In this document: one piece after another, positions 26,896 through 38,120 of the stretch
Layout: each line of letters starts with the position of its first letter
How positions within the stretch are numbered: position 1 is the first letter of the stretch
From: an uncultured bacterium
GTDB lineage: Bacteria > Actinomycetota > Coriobacteriia > Coriobacteriales > Eggerthellaceae
Reading direction: 5' to 3'
Length of the DNA: 64,000 nucleotides
Assembly (NCBI GenBank): GCA_905215035.1
Contig: CAJMOJ010000001.1
Coordinates: 1-64,000, forward strand
Notes under the pieces: generated by a model
The model's input: only the letters and a program-made list of their open reading frames with translations
The model's database searches: none
Told to the model about the DNA's origin: nothing
Made by a program: the position numbers and the translations under genes

Positions 26896-27504
26896 TTGAA
26901 CGCAACTGTAAGCAAATATGTACGCACGGGCGTTTTAGGTATTATCGCCTATGCAATCGTGTCCACAGTTTGCCCGCTGCATGCATTCGCTGAAGAGACG
27001 TCAGGCATTAATGCAATTCTTCCTCAGATGAATGAATTCATTCCAATGCTCATCGCCTTCATCCTCTTGTGGATTATTCTTGCTAAGTTTGGTTGGCCGG
27101 TCTTTGATCGCATGCTTACCAAGCGCGAGAACATGATCAAGAATTCCTTGGAAAAGTCTGAAGAGGCTCGCCAAGAAAGCGAACGCCTGCTGGCAGAGTA
27201 TCGCGAACAGCTTGAAGGTGCTAAAGCTCAAGCTCAGCAGATTCTCAATAACGCTAAGCTCTCCGGTGATGCTGTTGAGGCAGAGATCACTCAAAGAGCT
27301 CGCGAAGAAGCAGATGCAATGATCAGCAAAGCTCGTATTGCTATTGAGGCAGAGAAGAAAGCAGCTATTGCAGAACTTCGCGCTTCAGCAGTTGATACCT
27401 CTATTGCTGTTGCAGAGCGTCTGATCGGTGAAGACTTCAGCGATGAAGAGCATCGTAAGCTCATTGCTCGCTACGTCGAAGAGGCAGGTAGTCTAAATGC
27501 CTAA
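26896..27504 (+). CDS. atpF: ATP synthase Fo subunit b with an extra N-terminal hydrophobic segment
   Basis: 202 aa. Residues about 44-62 are the usual membrane anchor (MLIAFILLWIILAKFGWPVF), followed by a long charged coiled coil (RENMIKNSLEKSEEARQESE onward) forming the peripheral stalk. Before the anchor, residues 8-31 form a second hydrophobic stretch ending in AFA-EE, like a cleavable signal peptide. Most b subunits are about 160-175 aa and lack it. TTG at 26896 has a strong AAGGAGG 8 bases upstream. It overlaps atpH by 8 bases. Confidence 0.94.
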   Translation: MNATVSKYVRTGVLGIIAYAIVSTVCPLHAFAEETSGINAILPQMNEFIPMLIAFILLWIILAKFGWPVFDRMLTKRENMIKNSLEKSEEARQESERLLAEYREQLEGAKAQAQQILNNAKLSGDAVEAEITQRAREEADAMISKARIAIEAEKKAAIAELRASAVDTSIAVAERLIGEDFSDEEHRKLIARYVEEAGSLNA

Positions 27505-28072
27505 TCGTCACGTTGTCAATGAAATCATTGCTGCCTACGCCAACGCAGCCATTGAGGGTGCAAACGCTCTTGGTGGTCAAGATGCGGTCGTTGATGTCCG
27601 CAATCAGATGGTTCAGGTGCTGGGCTTTATGGCAACGAATATCAAGCTTCGCTTGACATTTGACGATGAATCGCTCAGCTCTGAGCAACGTAAAAAGCTT
27701 GCTCACGAGGTTTTTGAGGGGTATAACCCCATTCTCGTTGATCTGCTTGCCGTTATGGCATCACGCGCTGATATGACGCTTTTGCGTCGCGTGGAAACAG
27801 AATACGAGGAGCTAGCAAAGACCAAGCTGAACTTCGTTATTGTGGACGTGACAACGGTTGTTAGTCTTGATGACAACTTGCGCACTCTCATCACCAACAA
27901 ACTCACCGCCGACCTGGGTATGCCGGTTGTACTTGTAGAGCACATCGACAAATCCATTATGGGCGGCATCATCATGCGTGCGGGTGGACGCTATATTGAC
28001 TCAAGTGTTCGTAGTCAAATTCAGAACGCTCGCATCGTACTCAACGAAAACACAGATGGAGGTGAATGCTAG
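27497..28072 (+). CDS. atpH: ATP synthase F1 subunit delta
   Basis: 191 aa. It links the b stalk to the alpha/beta head. The N-terminal helical part ([20 protein letters not shown]) and the C-terminal end ([35 protein letters not shown] in the family pattern, ending in VRSQI) fit the OSCP/delta family. It overlaps atpF by 8 bases and shares one base with the atpA start. Confidence 0.94.
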   Translation: MPNRHVVNEIIAAYANAAIEGANALGGQDAVVDVRNQMVQVLGFMATNIKLRLTFDDESLSSEQRKKLAHEVFEGYNPILVDLLAVMASRADMTLLRRVETEYEELAKTKLNFVIVDVTTVVSLDDNLRTLITNKLTADLGMPVVLVEHIDKSIMGGIIMRAGGRYIDSSVRSQIQNARIVLNENTDGGEC

Positions 28073-29631
28073 TGACTGAAATCACCGCACAGTCCATCGA
28101 AGATGCTTTGGAAAAGCAACTTGCAGCGTTGGATACCAGCGTAGAGTCTCGTGAAGTCGGTACTGTTATGCAGATCGGCGACGGTATTGCTCGCGTTGAT
28201 GGTCTTATGAATGCAATGTCTGGCGAACTCTTAGAGTTTGTTGGAACCGATGGAAAAATCGTTTATGGCTTGGCTCAGAACCTCGAAGAGGAAGAAGTCG
28301 GCGCCGTTCTCTTGGGTGATGTCACCGCAATCAAGGAAAACGATAAGTGCCGTACCACCGGCAAAATTCTTGAAGTTCCCTGCGGTCGTGGTTTACTGGG
28401 TCGTGTTGTTAACGTACTTGGTCAGCCTATTGATGGCAAGGGTCCTATCGAGGCAGAAGCTTATCGCCCTGTAGAATTTAAAGCTCCTGGCGTTCATGAG
28501 CGTCAGCCTGTTGAAGAACCAATGCAGACCGGTATCATCGCTATTGACTCCATGATCCCCATCGGACGTGGACAGCGTGAGCTTATCATTGGCGATCGTC
28601 AAACAGGTAAGACCTCAATCGCTATTGATGCAATTATCAATCAGCGTGGCAAGGGCATGATCTGCGTGTATGTTGCAATTGGTCAGAAGGCATCTACCGT
28701 TGCAACCATCACTGAGACCTTAGCTCGTCACGGTGCGCTTGATTACACCATTATTGTTGCTGCTACCGCTTCTGACGCTGCACCTTTGCAATATCTTGCT
28801 CCTATGGCAGGCTGTGCAATGGGTGAGTACTTTATGTACAACGGAGCAGACGGCAAGCCAGCTAATGCAGAGAATCCTGGTGGCCATGTTTTGTGCGTCT
28901 ATGACGACTTAACAAAGCAGGCTGTTGCTTATCGTCAAATGTCATTGACTCTTCGTCGTCCTCCCGGACGCGAGGCATATCCTGGCGATATTTTCTACTT
29001 GCATTCACGCCTTTTGGAACGTGCTGTTAAGCTTTCTGATGAGAATGGTGCAGGCTCTCTTACTGCTTTGCCTATCATTGAGACTCAGGCTGGCGACGTT
29101 GCAGCATATATTCCTACCAACGTAATTTCTATTACTGACGGTCAGATTTACTTGAAGACCGACCTCTTCTTCCAGGGTCAGCGCCCTGCTGTTGATGTAG
29201 GTATTTCGGTATCTCGCGTTGGTGGTTCTGCTCAGGTTAAATGCATGAAGTCCGTAGCAGGTACTTTGCGTTTGGACTTGGCTGCTTATCGTGAACTCGC
29301 TGCATTTACGCAGTTTGGCTCTGACCTTGATAAAGCAACTCAGGATCAGCTCACCCGTGGTGCAGCTATGACTGAGCTTTTGAAGCAGGGTCGCTACATG
29401 CCACTTCCTGTTGCTGAACAGTCCATTGCAATTTGGACAGGCAACCAGGGCTACTTGGATGATCTACCAGTTGATAGCATCGTTCGCTTCCGTGCTGAAT
29501 TGCTTGACTACTTGCGTTTATCCGGTGGTGGCGTAGTTGAGAAGTTGGCCACCGAACTCAAGTTTACCGACGAGATTGAGGCTGAGCTTCATAAGCATAT
29601 TGAAGCATTCAAGCTTCAGTTCATCGCGTAA
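28072..29631 (+). CDS. atpA: ATP synthase F1 subunit alpha
   Basis: 519 aa. The Walker A loop GDRQTGKTS lies near residue 175 and [13 protein letters not shown] near 390. It forms the non-catalytic nucleotide sites of the alpha3beta3 head. The start is taken as GTG at 28072, because GGAGGTG (28058-28064) is 7 bases upstream; the ATG at 28066 is only 1 base from that RBS. Confidence 0.97.
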   Translation: MTEITAQSIEDALEKQLAALDTSVESREVGTVMQIGDGIARVDGLMNAMSGELLEFVGTDGKIVYGLAQNLEEEEVGAVLLGDVTAIKENDKCRTTGKILEVPCGRGLLGRVVNVLGQPIDGKGPIEAEAYRPVEFKAPGVHERQPVEEPMQTGIIAIDSMIPIGRGQRELIIGDRQTGKTSIAIDAIINQRGKGMICVYVAIGQKASTVATITETLARHGALDYTIIVAATASDAAPLQYLAPMAGCAMGEYFMYNGADGKPANAENPGGHVLCVYDDLTKQAVAYRQMSLTLRRPPGREAYPGDIFYLHSRLLERAVKLSDENGAGSLTALPIIETQAGDVAAYIPTNVISITDGQIYLKTDLFFQGQRPAVDVGISVSRVGGSAQVKCMKSVAGTLRLDLAAYRELAAFTQFGSDLDKATQDQLTRGAAMTELLKQGRYMPLPVAEQSIAIWTGNQGYLDDLPVDSIVRFRAELLDYLRLSGGGVVEKLATELKFTDEIEAELHKHIEAFKLQFIA

Positions 29632-29645
29632 GGTAGGTTGAGTCT

Positions 29646-30563
29646 ATGCCGAACCTTCACGACATCGAAAGGCGTATTCACTCCGTTGAATCAACGAAGC
29701 AGATTACGCGCACTATGCAGATGGTTGCAGCTGCAAAGATCCGTTTTGCTCAAGAGCGTGTGGATCATGCAACTCCCTATGCAAACGCCATGAAAGAACT
29801 TCTGGCGAACATCGCCCGTGTAGGCGGCACCGAAGCACCTTTGACGCAGGCTCATGATGAAGTTAAATGCACTTTGGTCATCGCTATGGTTTCTGACCGT
29901 GGTTTGGCTGGCGGATTTAACTCATCGATTTTGCGTCGAACTGAGGGCATTATCAAAGAACGTACGGCCAAAGGTCAAGAGGTGCGTGTTGCGGTATGCG
30001 GAAAGAAGGGTATTGCTTATTTTTCTTACCGCGGTATCACTCCCGTACTTGCGTTCAGAGATTTGTCCGCTGACCCCCGTGTTGAGGAAGCAGAAGCTTT
30101 AGGAGATTATTCTGTAAGCCGCTTCCTTGATGGAGAGATTGATGAAGTTATTACGCTCTACAACCATGCTAAAAATGCTGGTGAGCAAATACTGATACAA
30201 GATACGCTCTTGCCTATCAATCTTCGCTCCTTCTTACCTGAGGATTACGTATTTCCTACTGGTGGTATCACAGCTCCTGATGCTGATGATGTTGATGTAA
30301 CCGGTGCTATTGAATACGAGCCTGGTGAGGATGAGGTTTTGGGTCAGTTGCTGCCTGACTATATCAATGGCTATCTGTATTATGCATTGATTGATTCCGC
30401 TGCGGCAGAGCAGGCTGCTCGTCGTAACGCAATGAAGAATGCTACTGATAATGCCAATGAAATGATTGAAACTCTCAATCGTGTGTATAACCGTGTACGT
30501 CAAGGTGCCATTACGACCGAGATCAATGAGATCGTCGGTGGCGCCTCAGCTTTGGAGGACTAA
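29646..30563 (+). CDS. atpG: ATP synthase F1 subunit gamma
   Basis: 305 aa, the central rotor shaft. The N-terminal coiled-coil signature IERRIHSVESTKQITRTMQM and the C-terminal helix RRNAMKNATDNANEMIETLN are typical, as is DRGLAGGFN. Its stop is directly followed by the atpD ATG. Confidence 0.96.
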   Translation: MPNLHDIERRIHSVESTKQITRTMQMVAAAKIRFAQERVDHATPYANAMKELLANIARVGGTEAPLTQAHDEVKCTLVIAMVSDRGLAGGFNSSILRRTEGIIKERTAKGQEVRVAVCGKKGIAYFSYRGITPVLAFRDLSADPRVEEAEALGDYSVSRFLDGEIDEVITLYNHAKNAGEQILIQDTLLPINLRSFLPEDYVFPTGGITAPDADDVDVTGAIEYEPGEDEVLGQLLPDYINGYLYYALIDSAAAEQAARRNAMKNATDNANEMIETLNRVYNRVRQGAITTEINEIVGGASALED

Positions 30564-32024
<1,461 letters not shown>

Positions 32025-32027
32025 GCC

Positions 32028-32456
32028 ATGTCTGTTATTGAGTGCGATGTCGTCGCAAAGAACAAGGTCCTCTATTCGGGAGAACTTTACTCCGTCATGG
32101 TTCCTGGTGTAGAAGGCGAATTAGGTATCATGGAAAACCATGAGCCATTTGTAACTGCATTGGCTGACGGTGTTATCTGGGCACGCACCAAACAGGAAGG
32201 TGGAACCACCCTTAGTGCTGCAATTATGGGTGGTTATGTCCAGGTCTTAGGTAAGCGTGTAATTGTTCTGTGTGACAAGACTCGTGAGATCAAACGTATT
32301 AACCTCGAAAAGGTTCAGCGTGATATTCCCATTTTAGAGGAGCGTATCGCTAACCTTAAGGATGAGAGTGTTATCTCTCGATCCGTTTTAACGCGTCGTC
32401 TGCGCTGGTTAAAGGTGCAGTTGGCTGCAAAAGAAAAAGAAGATCAATACGTCTAG
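32028..32456 (+). CDS. atpC: ATP synthase F1 subunit epsilon
   Basis: 142 aa. N-terminal beta-barrel with GVEGELGIMENHEP, then a C-terminal two-helix part (RISLEKVQRD-like, ending in AAKEKED). Last gene of the operon, 3 bases after atpD, followed by a terminator. Confidence 0.95.
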   Translation: MSVIECDVVAKNKVLYSGELYSVMVPGVEGELGIMENHEPFVTALADGVIWARTKQEGGTTLSAAIMGGYVQVLGKRVIVLCDKTREIKRINLEKVQRDIPILEERIANLKDESVISRSVLTRRLRWLKVQLAAKEKEDQYV

Positions 32457-32495
32457 TAGCTACTAGCACGATTATTTTCTTTATCGTACCAGCTG

Positions 32496-32523
32496 AAGCG
32501 GCTCTCGTAAGAGGGCCGCTTTT
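32496..32523 (+). terminator. Terminator of the atp operon
   Basis: AAGCGGCTCTC pairs with GAGGGCCGCTT (one G-T pair) over a GTAA tetraloop, then TTT. Confidence 0.85.
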
Positions 32524-32573
32524 CTGGTTTTAGAAGAGTATTTTGACTAATCCCACCGTTTTATTTTCGGGAG

Positions 32574-32602
32574 TTAACAAGGTGTAATCAGCTTGATATT
32601 GT
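32574..32602 (+). promoter_or_regulatory. Probable promoter of the rhamnose operon
   Basis: TTAACA (32574-32579) and TATTGT (32597-32602) are 17 bases apart, upstream of rhaB and after the atp terminator. Matches to consensus are five of six and four of six. No clear operator palindrome overlaps it. Confidence 0.45.
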
Positions 32603-32667
32603 CCATAAGCCTGGTGAGAAAAGGGCTTTACTATACAAGGAAAAGGCTTTACATAGGGATGGACATG

Positions 32668-34200
32668 ATGGAGTCTTCGGAGCATAGAGGTATGTCGGAA
32701 GCTAGGTGCTATGCGGCAGTTGATATTGGTGCGTCCTCAGGACGCGTTGTAGTTGGCTTGTGTGCATCTACAGGCAAGATTGAGTTAGTCGAAGTATATC
32801 GTTTTCCTACAACCCAAATTCGTATTGATAATCATGACTGTTGGGATATCGAAGAGTTAAGTCGGCAGATTCTAATTGGCTTAAAAGCATGTGCTGATGC
32901 AGGGTACTACCCCAAAAGTGTTGGCATTGATACATGGGGTGTTGATTTTGTATTGCTTGATGCCGATGATCATATGCTTGGACATGCTGTATCATATCGC
33001 GATGAGCGAACTCAAGGCATGATCGATATGGCACGTTTGCTTATTTCTGATGAGAAACTTTATCAAAAAACAGGCATTCAGCGTCAGTCCTTTAATACTA
33101 TTTATCAATTACTGGCATTGCAAAAAGAACAACCTAATGTGCTTAAGCAGGCCCGAACTTTTCTGATGATCCCAGACTATTTAGCATTTGTTCTTACGGG
33201 AATGAAAGCGAATGAATACACCAATGCTTCAACAACAGGCCTACTCAATGCGCATACACGTATGTGGGATAGAGACATTTTAAATGCGTGCAATATCCCT
33301 CAAGACATTTTTCCACAGCTACTTTTTCCGGGAGATTCGTTAGGGCATGTGCTTCCTTGTATTGCAGAGGAAATTGGATACGATCCTGAAATTATTTTGC
33401 CGGCAACTCACGACACGGGGAGCGCGTATCTTGCAGTGCCGGCTCATGATGATCAAGCGGTCTTTCTGTCATCAGGAACCTGGAGCCTTTTGGGGGTAGA
33501 AAACCGCGGTGCCATTACGACAGCTGCATCGCAAGAAGAGAATTTTACTAATGAAGGTGGAGTGGATCATACGTATCGCTATCTGAAAAACATTATGGGT
33601 CTTTGGATGATTCAGTCGATTCGTCGTGAACTCAATGGTGTGGCGTATGTTCAGGGAGAAGAATCTGAAGCAGAGCTTTCACATGAAGCTTGTCGTGCTC
33701 GTATGTCCTTAGGTATGGATTTGCAACAAAAAGAGGAATTAAGTTTTGGTGATCTGATAGCAGCGGCGCAACAAGCACCTAACTTCGCGGCAATTCTTGA
33801 CGTAAATGAACCATGCTTTCTTGCCCCTGATTCAATGATTGAGGCAATTCGCGATGCGTGTGTTCGTCACAAGCAGCCCGTACCGCAGACATTGCCCGAG
33901 TTAATGCAGTGTGTTTATAAGAGCTTGGCTCATTGTTATGCACGCGCAATTGATCAGCTTTCTCGTTTAACAAACAAAACGTATACCTCTATCAATATTG
34001 TGGGCGGCGGATGTCAAGATGATTACCTTAATGCTCAGACCGCACAAGCATGTCAATTGCCGGTATATGTTGGTCCTATTGAAGGTACGGCACTTGGCAA
34101 TATTTTAGTTCAGATGATTGCTGATGGATTGTGCGCAGACACAAGAGCTGCACGCAAGATGATACGTGAATCGTTTGCTATTGGCTTGGTTAAACCATAA
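32668..34200 (+). CDS. rhaB: Rhamnulokinase
   Basis: About 510 aa. FGGY-family sugar kinase phosphorylating L-rhamnulose. The N-terminal phosphate loop AAVDIGASSGRVVVG, VGIDTWGVDFVLLD, PATHDTGSAYLAVPA, SSGTWSLLG and the C-terminal INIVGGGCQDDYLNAQTA are diagnostic for rhamnulokinase. Several in-frame ATGs (32659, 32665, 32668, 32692) compete; 32668 is chosen as TAGGGA is about 8 bases upstream. First gene of the rha operon, 123 bases before rhaA. Confidence 0.95.
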   Translation: MESSEHRGMSEARCYAAVDIGASSGRVVVGLCASTGKIELVEVYRFPTTQIRIDNHDCWDIEELSRQILIGLKACADAGYYPKSVGIDTWGVDFVLLDADDHMLGHAVSYRDERTQGMIDMARLLISDEKLYQKTGIQRQSFNTIYQLLALQKEQPNVLKQARTFLMIPDYLAFVLTGMKANEYTNASTTGLLNAHTRMWDRDILNACNIPQDIFPQLLFPGDSLGHVLPCIAEEIGYDPEIILPATHDTGSAYLAVPAHDDQAVFLSSGTWSLLGVENRGAITTAASQEENFTNEGGVDHTYRYLKNIMGLWMIQSIRRELNGVAYVQGEESEAELSHEACRARMSLGMDLQQKEELSFGDLIAAAQQAPNFAAILDVNEPCFLAPDSMIEAIRDACVRHKQPVPQTLPELMQCVYKSLAHCYARAIDQLSRLTNKTYTSINIVGGGCQDDYLNAQTAQACQLPVYVGPIEGTALGNILVQMIADGLCADTRAARKMIRESFAIGLVKP

Positions 34201-34267
34201 AGGGGCTGAGAGGCAAGAGAGAAACATCCGCAGTAGAAAATCTGTGAGCTTGCCGGATATGTTGGAT

Positions 34268-34305
34268 TGATTGGGCCTGTGTTGGGCTGATTGGGCCTGT
34301 TGGGC
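34268..34305. repeat. 20-bp imperfect tandem repeat between rhaB and rhaA
   Basis: TGATTGGGCCTGT recurs at 34268-34280 and 34288-34300, each followed by TTGGGC-like bases, a duplicated unit of about 20 bp just before the rhaA RBS. Confidence 0.6.
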
Positions 34306-34323
34306 ATAGGAGAATGGGAGAAT

Positions 34324-35592
34324 ATGATGAGTGAAGCAAATGCGGGGATGTATGAATTCGCCAAACAAGAATATGCGCGTATGGGAATTGATACTGAAGA
34401 AGTACTCAATAAGCTTGCTGCTAAACCTATTTCGGTTCACTGTTGGCAAGGTGATGATGTATTAGGGTTTGATCAACCGGGCGGTTTGTCAGGTGGAATT
34501 CAAACAACTGGTAATTATCCTGGTCGTGCACGCACATTTGAAGAGCTCACCACCGATTTTGATGAAGCGATGAGTATGGTGCCTGGAAAAAAGCGCATCA
34601 ACTTGCATGCGTCCTATGCGGTGTTTACAGAAGATAATCCTTGGGTTGATCGTGATCAACTCGAATATAGACATTTTGAACCATGGGTTATATGGGCGCG
34701 AGAGCATGGTTATGGTATTGACTTTAATCCAACCGTGTTTGGCCATCCAAAGATGAATAATGAACTTTCGCTTTCTTCTCCTGATAAAGAAACGCGCGAT
34801 TTTTGGATTAGGCACTGCAAGGCATGTCGCAAGATTTCTCAACAAATTGCGGAAGCACTTGATGATGAGACGTTGTGTAACATTTGGATTCCTGATGGCA
34901 CAAAAGATGTACCAGCGGATCGTTATGGACTACGTTTGCGTCTAAAGGAATCACTCGATGAGATTTTTGCTGAACCCTATGATCGGGTTATCGATTGCTG
35001 TGAATCCAAAGTATTTGGTATTGGTCTAGAATCAATGACGGTAGGATCAAACGAATTTTACCTTGCCTACGCTGCCTCTCATCCAGGAGTATACGACTTA
35101 CTTGATATGGGGCATTTTCATCCTACAGAGAATGTGGCAGATAAGTTATCAGCACTCTTAGTCTTCTTTGATAAGGTTCCTCTGCATGTTACGCGTCCAG
35201 TGCGGTGGGATAGCGATCATGTAGTTTTGTTTGACGACCCCACACGTGAAATGGCAACCGAAATTGCGCGATGCCCCGGTGCTTGGGATAAAGTTATTAT
35301 TGGACTTGATTTCTTTGATGCTTCTATTAATCGTGTGGGAGCATGGGCGGTTGGATCACGTGCGATGGAAAAGTCGCTTCTTTTTGGGTTGCTACAACCA
35401 CATGATGTTCTTAAACAGTTGCAGGATCAGTATGCATTTACGGAGAAAATGATTTTGCAAGAGCAGGCAAAGATGATGCCTTTTGGAATCGTATGGGATG
35501 AATATTGTAGGCGTCAAGGTGTTTGTTTAGATGAGGCATTGGCTGATCAGGTAAAAGCCTACGAAGCTAAAACACTTCCTACGCGTCAATAG
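34324..35592 (+). CDS. rhaA: L-rhamnose isomerase
   Basis: 422 aa, the family's normal size. Converts L-rhamnose to L-rhamnulose with divalent metals. GFDQPGGLSGGIQTTGNYPG near residue 45, the metal-binding region around GIDFNPTVFGHPKM and LLDMGHFHPTENVADK, and HVTRPVRWDSDHV are all recognisable. The ATG at 34324 follows GGGAGAA; an adjacent ATG at 34327 is equivalent. Confidence 0.96.
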   Translation: MMSEANAGMYEFAKQEYARMGIDTEEVLNKLAAKPISVHCWQGDDVLGFDQPGGLSGGIQTTGNYPGRARTFEELTTDFDEAMSMVPGKKRINLHASYAVFTEDNPWVDRDQLEYRHFEPWVIWAREHGYGIDFNPTVFGHPKMNNELSLSSPDKETRDFWIRHCKACRKISQQIAEALDDETLCNIWIPDGTKDVPADRYGLRLRLKESLDEIFAEPYDRVIDCCESKVFGIGLESMTVGSNEFYLAYAASHPGVYDLLDMGHFHPTENVADKLSALLVFFDKVPLHVTRPVRWDSDHVVLFDDPTREMATEIARCPGAWDKVIIGLDFFDASINRVGAWAVGSRAMEKSLLFGLLQPHDVLKQLQDQYAFTEKMILQEQAKMMPFGIVWDEYCRRQGVCLDEALADQVKAYEAKTLPTRQ

Positions 35593-35629
35593 TAGATGAA
35601 GATAGTAGATGAAAGTAGATGAAGATAAA
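35590..35629. repeat. Short AGTAGATGAAGAT repeats between rhaA and rhaD
   Basis: AGTAGATGAA occurs three times within 40 bases (two copies continue GAT), overlapping the rhaA stop region and reaching the rhaD RBS. Confidence 0.6.
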
Positions 35630-35646
35630 GGAAGGGTAGAAGAATC

Positions 35647-36552
35647 ATGGGTCTTTTTGATCAGGCACAAGATTTATTTGATAAAGGCATGACAAGTGCG
35701 CGCGGTGCTGTATCAGGTGTTGCTGTTGAACAATTAGGATTTGTAAAGGGGTTTGTCCGTCTTTGTGATGACGGATGGCAACAGGGCTGGCATGAGCGTA
35801 ACGGCGGTAACTTAACGTATCGCATGACTGATGATGAGGTAAAAGCAGCAGCTCCTTTTTTCTATGATGTTCCGGGTTCTTGGGTTGAGATGGGTGTTTC
35901 TGTACCTGAGTTGGGGGGAATGTATTTTCTTACAACGGGTACCGGACGGTATATGCGCAATGTTGCGGGAGACCCAAGCTACAATATTGGCATTGTTGAG
36001 CTCAATCCCGCAGGTGATGCTTGGCGTATTGTGTGGGGTCTTAAAGATGGTGGACAGCCCACTTCAGAATTTCCGACACATATGATGAATCATGCGGTGC
36101 GCATGGAAGCCACCAATGGTACATGTCGTGTGATTTATCATGCGCATCCCAACAATATTATTGCCTTATCGTTTGTATTACCGCTTACTGCTCGTGCGTT
36201 TACGCGTGTGTTATGGAAAGCGATGACGGAGTGCGTGATTGTATTTCCTACGGGTGTTGGTGTAGTGCCTTGGATGGTGCCAGGTGGTGCAGAGATTGCC
36301 CTTGCAACGTCTGAGTTAATGAAAACGTACGAGGCGGTAATCTGGGCACAACATGGGCTATTTGTTTCAGGTGCTGATTTTGATAGTACATTTGGGTTGT
36401 TGCATACCATTGAAAAGGCAGCTGATATTTATGAACGTGCGCGCATTATGAACGGGGGATCAGACGAATTCTTAAACACAATTACTGACGATGGTCTACG
36501 TCAGATTGCGCGCGATTTTCATATAGCAATTAACGAAGAATTCCTGGATTAG
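35647..36552 (+). CDS. rhaD: Rhamnulose-1-phosphate aldolase
   Basis: 301 aa. Class II (zinc) aldolase splitting L-rhamnulose 1-phosphate to DHAP and L-lactaldehyde. Active-site features: HERNGGNLTYR, GTGRYMRNV, the zinc ligands in YHAHPNN, and the third His in WAQHGLF. Length and motifs fit RhaD rather than fuculose aldolase (about 215 aa). RBS GGAAGG lies upstream. Confidence 0.95.
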   Translation: MGLFDQAQDLFDKGMTSARGAVSGVAVEQLGFVKGFVRLCDDGWQQGWHERNGGNLTYRMTDDEVKAAAPFFYDVPGSWVEMGVSVPELGGMYFLTTGTGRYMRNVAGDPSYNIGIVELNPAGDAWRIVWGLKDGGQPTSEFPTHMMNHAVRMEATNGTCRVIYHAHPNNIIALSFVLPLTARAFTRVLWKAMTECVIVFPTGVGVVPWMVPGGAEIALATSELMKTYEAVIWAQHGLFVSGADFDSTFGLLHTIEKAADIYERARIMNGGSDEFLNTITDDGLRQIARDFHIAINEEFLD

Positions 36553-36644
36553 GCGTTATAAACGCAGTAAAAGATGTATTACCTAGATCCAACAAACGGG
36601 CTTGTTAAAGGGTCAACTAAAGACACTTTGAAGGACTGATTGAG

Positions 36645-38033
36645 ATGGCTCTCACGCAAGAGAAAAAGGGAACAATTGCTGTTTCCATGACTAACTTCCT
36701 TGATTCAGGCTGCATTGTTGCCTCATCAGTTGCGTTAGCTGCTTGGGCAACTGCCTTTAATTTTGACAATACGTGGGCCGCTATTTTAGGTGCGGTGGGT
36801 GCTAATGCGTTTGGCGCTGCTGTTGGTGCACTGATTGGCGGTTTTCTAGCAGATCGGTTTGGTAGGAAGTTTATTTATACTTACAACCTTCTTGTGTATG
36901 CAACCGGTGTCTTTTTGATTATGATTTCGGTCAACTTGCCTATGTTGGTAGCTGGCATTGTAATCTCAGGCCTCTCGGTTGGTGCAGGTGTTCCATCTTC
37001 GTGGAGTTATATTTCTGAGATGTCTTCATCAAATTCCCGCGCCTCTAACATTGGGATCAGTCAGTTTGCTTGGTCGTGTGGACCAGCAGTAATCTTTTTG
37101 ATTTCACTTATTTTTTCTGTTGTATTTCCGACCTTTAATGCGGCTGGCACACTCCTGCCAGCCGGAACTTACGGGCCTTTTGATGGTCTGTTTGGTATGC
37201 GCTTGTTGTTCTTAATCCTTTTCGTAGTGGCACTCATCGCTTGGAATTTGCAGCGTAAGCTGCAGGAATCACGTGATTGGACAGAAAAACAAGGTGCCCA
37301 AGATAAGCGTGATAGTTTTGGCGCCATGATGAAGCGCGCACTTACTAATGCTGTCAATATTAAGACCATCATCTTTTTGGTTGCGGTTTATTTGACGTGG
37401 AATATTGTTGCGGGCACGATGGGTCAGTTTATGCCCTATATGTATGCTGCGGCAGGTAATTTAGACGACACAACGATTTCTCTCTTGCAAACTGTAATGT
37501 GGGTTTTAACCGCAATTGGCTCTTTGGCAATCTTCTCTAAGTTTGGAGACAAGGTGCCCCATCGCATCTTATTTGCCCTAACAGCTAGTATGGCGCTTGC
37601 TTCATGGATCATTATGGTGTTCTTTGGCACACAGCTCCAAGCAGGAACTGCTGATGATTGGGGATGGCTCCTTTGGGTGTTTGTTGCCCTTTGGGGTATC
37701 TCAGCAGGCTTTTCTGCGCAGTGTTTTTATGCGCTTTGGTCAACCGAGTTGTTCCCAACTATGTATCGCGGCGGCGTACAGGGCATTATGTTTTTCTTAG
37801 TGCGTGGCGTGTTAGGAATTTGGTCTTTGGTTGCAGTAGCGGGTCTTGGTGTAGAAACGCCGGGCGGTTTTGTTACAGCAGGCATAATCATGTGTGTATT
37901 TTTGGCAATATCGCTCGTGGTGGGTGTTGTTTGGTGTCCTCGGACACAGGGTCGTACGCTTGATGAGATTACAGAAGAGCGCTATGGTGTTCAAGTTACT
38001 GAGCAGTTAGAACACGTGCAGCAAGACAAATAG
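36645..38033 (+). CDS. MFS sugar-porter-type transporter, probable rhamnose permease
   Basis: 462 aa with about 12 hydrophobic helices. The major-facilitator signature GGFLADRFGRKF lies between helices 2 and 3, and the end has PRTQGRTLDEI, as in the sugar porter (PETKGRSLEEI) group. It is 92 bases after rhaD with no terminator between them, so a role in L-rhamnose uptake is a good inference, but substrate residues cannot be read. It differs from RhaT of enterobacteria (a DMT-type carrier). Confidence 0.85.
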   Translation: MALTQEKKGTIAVSMTNFLDSGCIVASSVALAAWATAFNFDNTWAAILGAVGANAFGAAVGALIGGFLADRFGRKFIYTYNLLVYATGVFLIMISVNLPMLVAGIVISGLSVGAGVPSSWSYISEMSSSNSRASNIGISQFAWSCGPAVIFLISLIFSVVFPTFNAAGTLLPAGTYGPFDGLFGMRLLFLILFVVALIAWNLQRKLQESRDWTEKQGAQDKRDSFGAMMKRALTNAVNIKTIIFLVAVYLTWNIVAGTMGQFMPYMYAAAGNLDDTTISLLQTVMWVLTAIGSLAIFSKFGDKVPHRILFALTASMALASWIIMVFFGTQLQAGTADDWGWLLWVFVALWGISAGFSAQCFYALWSTELFPTMYRGGVQGIMFFLVRGVLGIWSLVAVAGLGVETPGGFVTAGIIMCVFLAISLVVGVVWCPRTQGRTLDEITEERYGVQVTEQLEHVQQDK

Positions 38034-38120
38034 TTACATAAAGAAGTTGAATATGAAGACATCTTTTGTGCATTAAAGTTTTACGTGTATTACTTGTATG
38101 CCTAGAAGAAAGGCGGGGCC

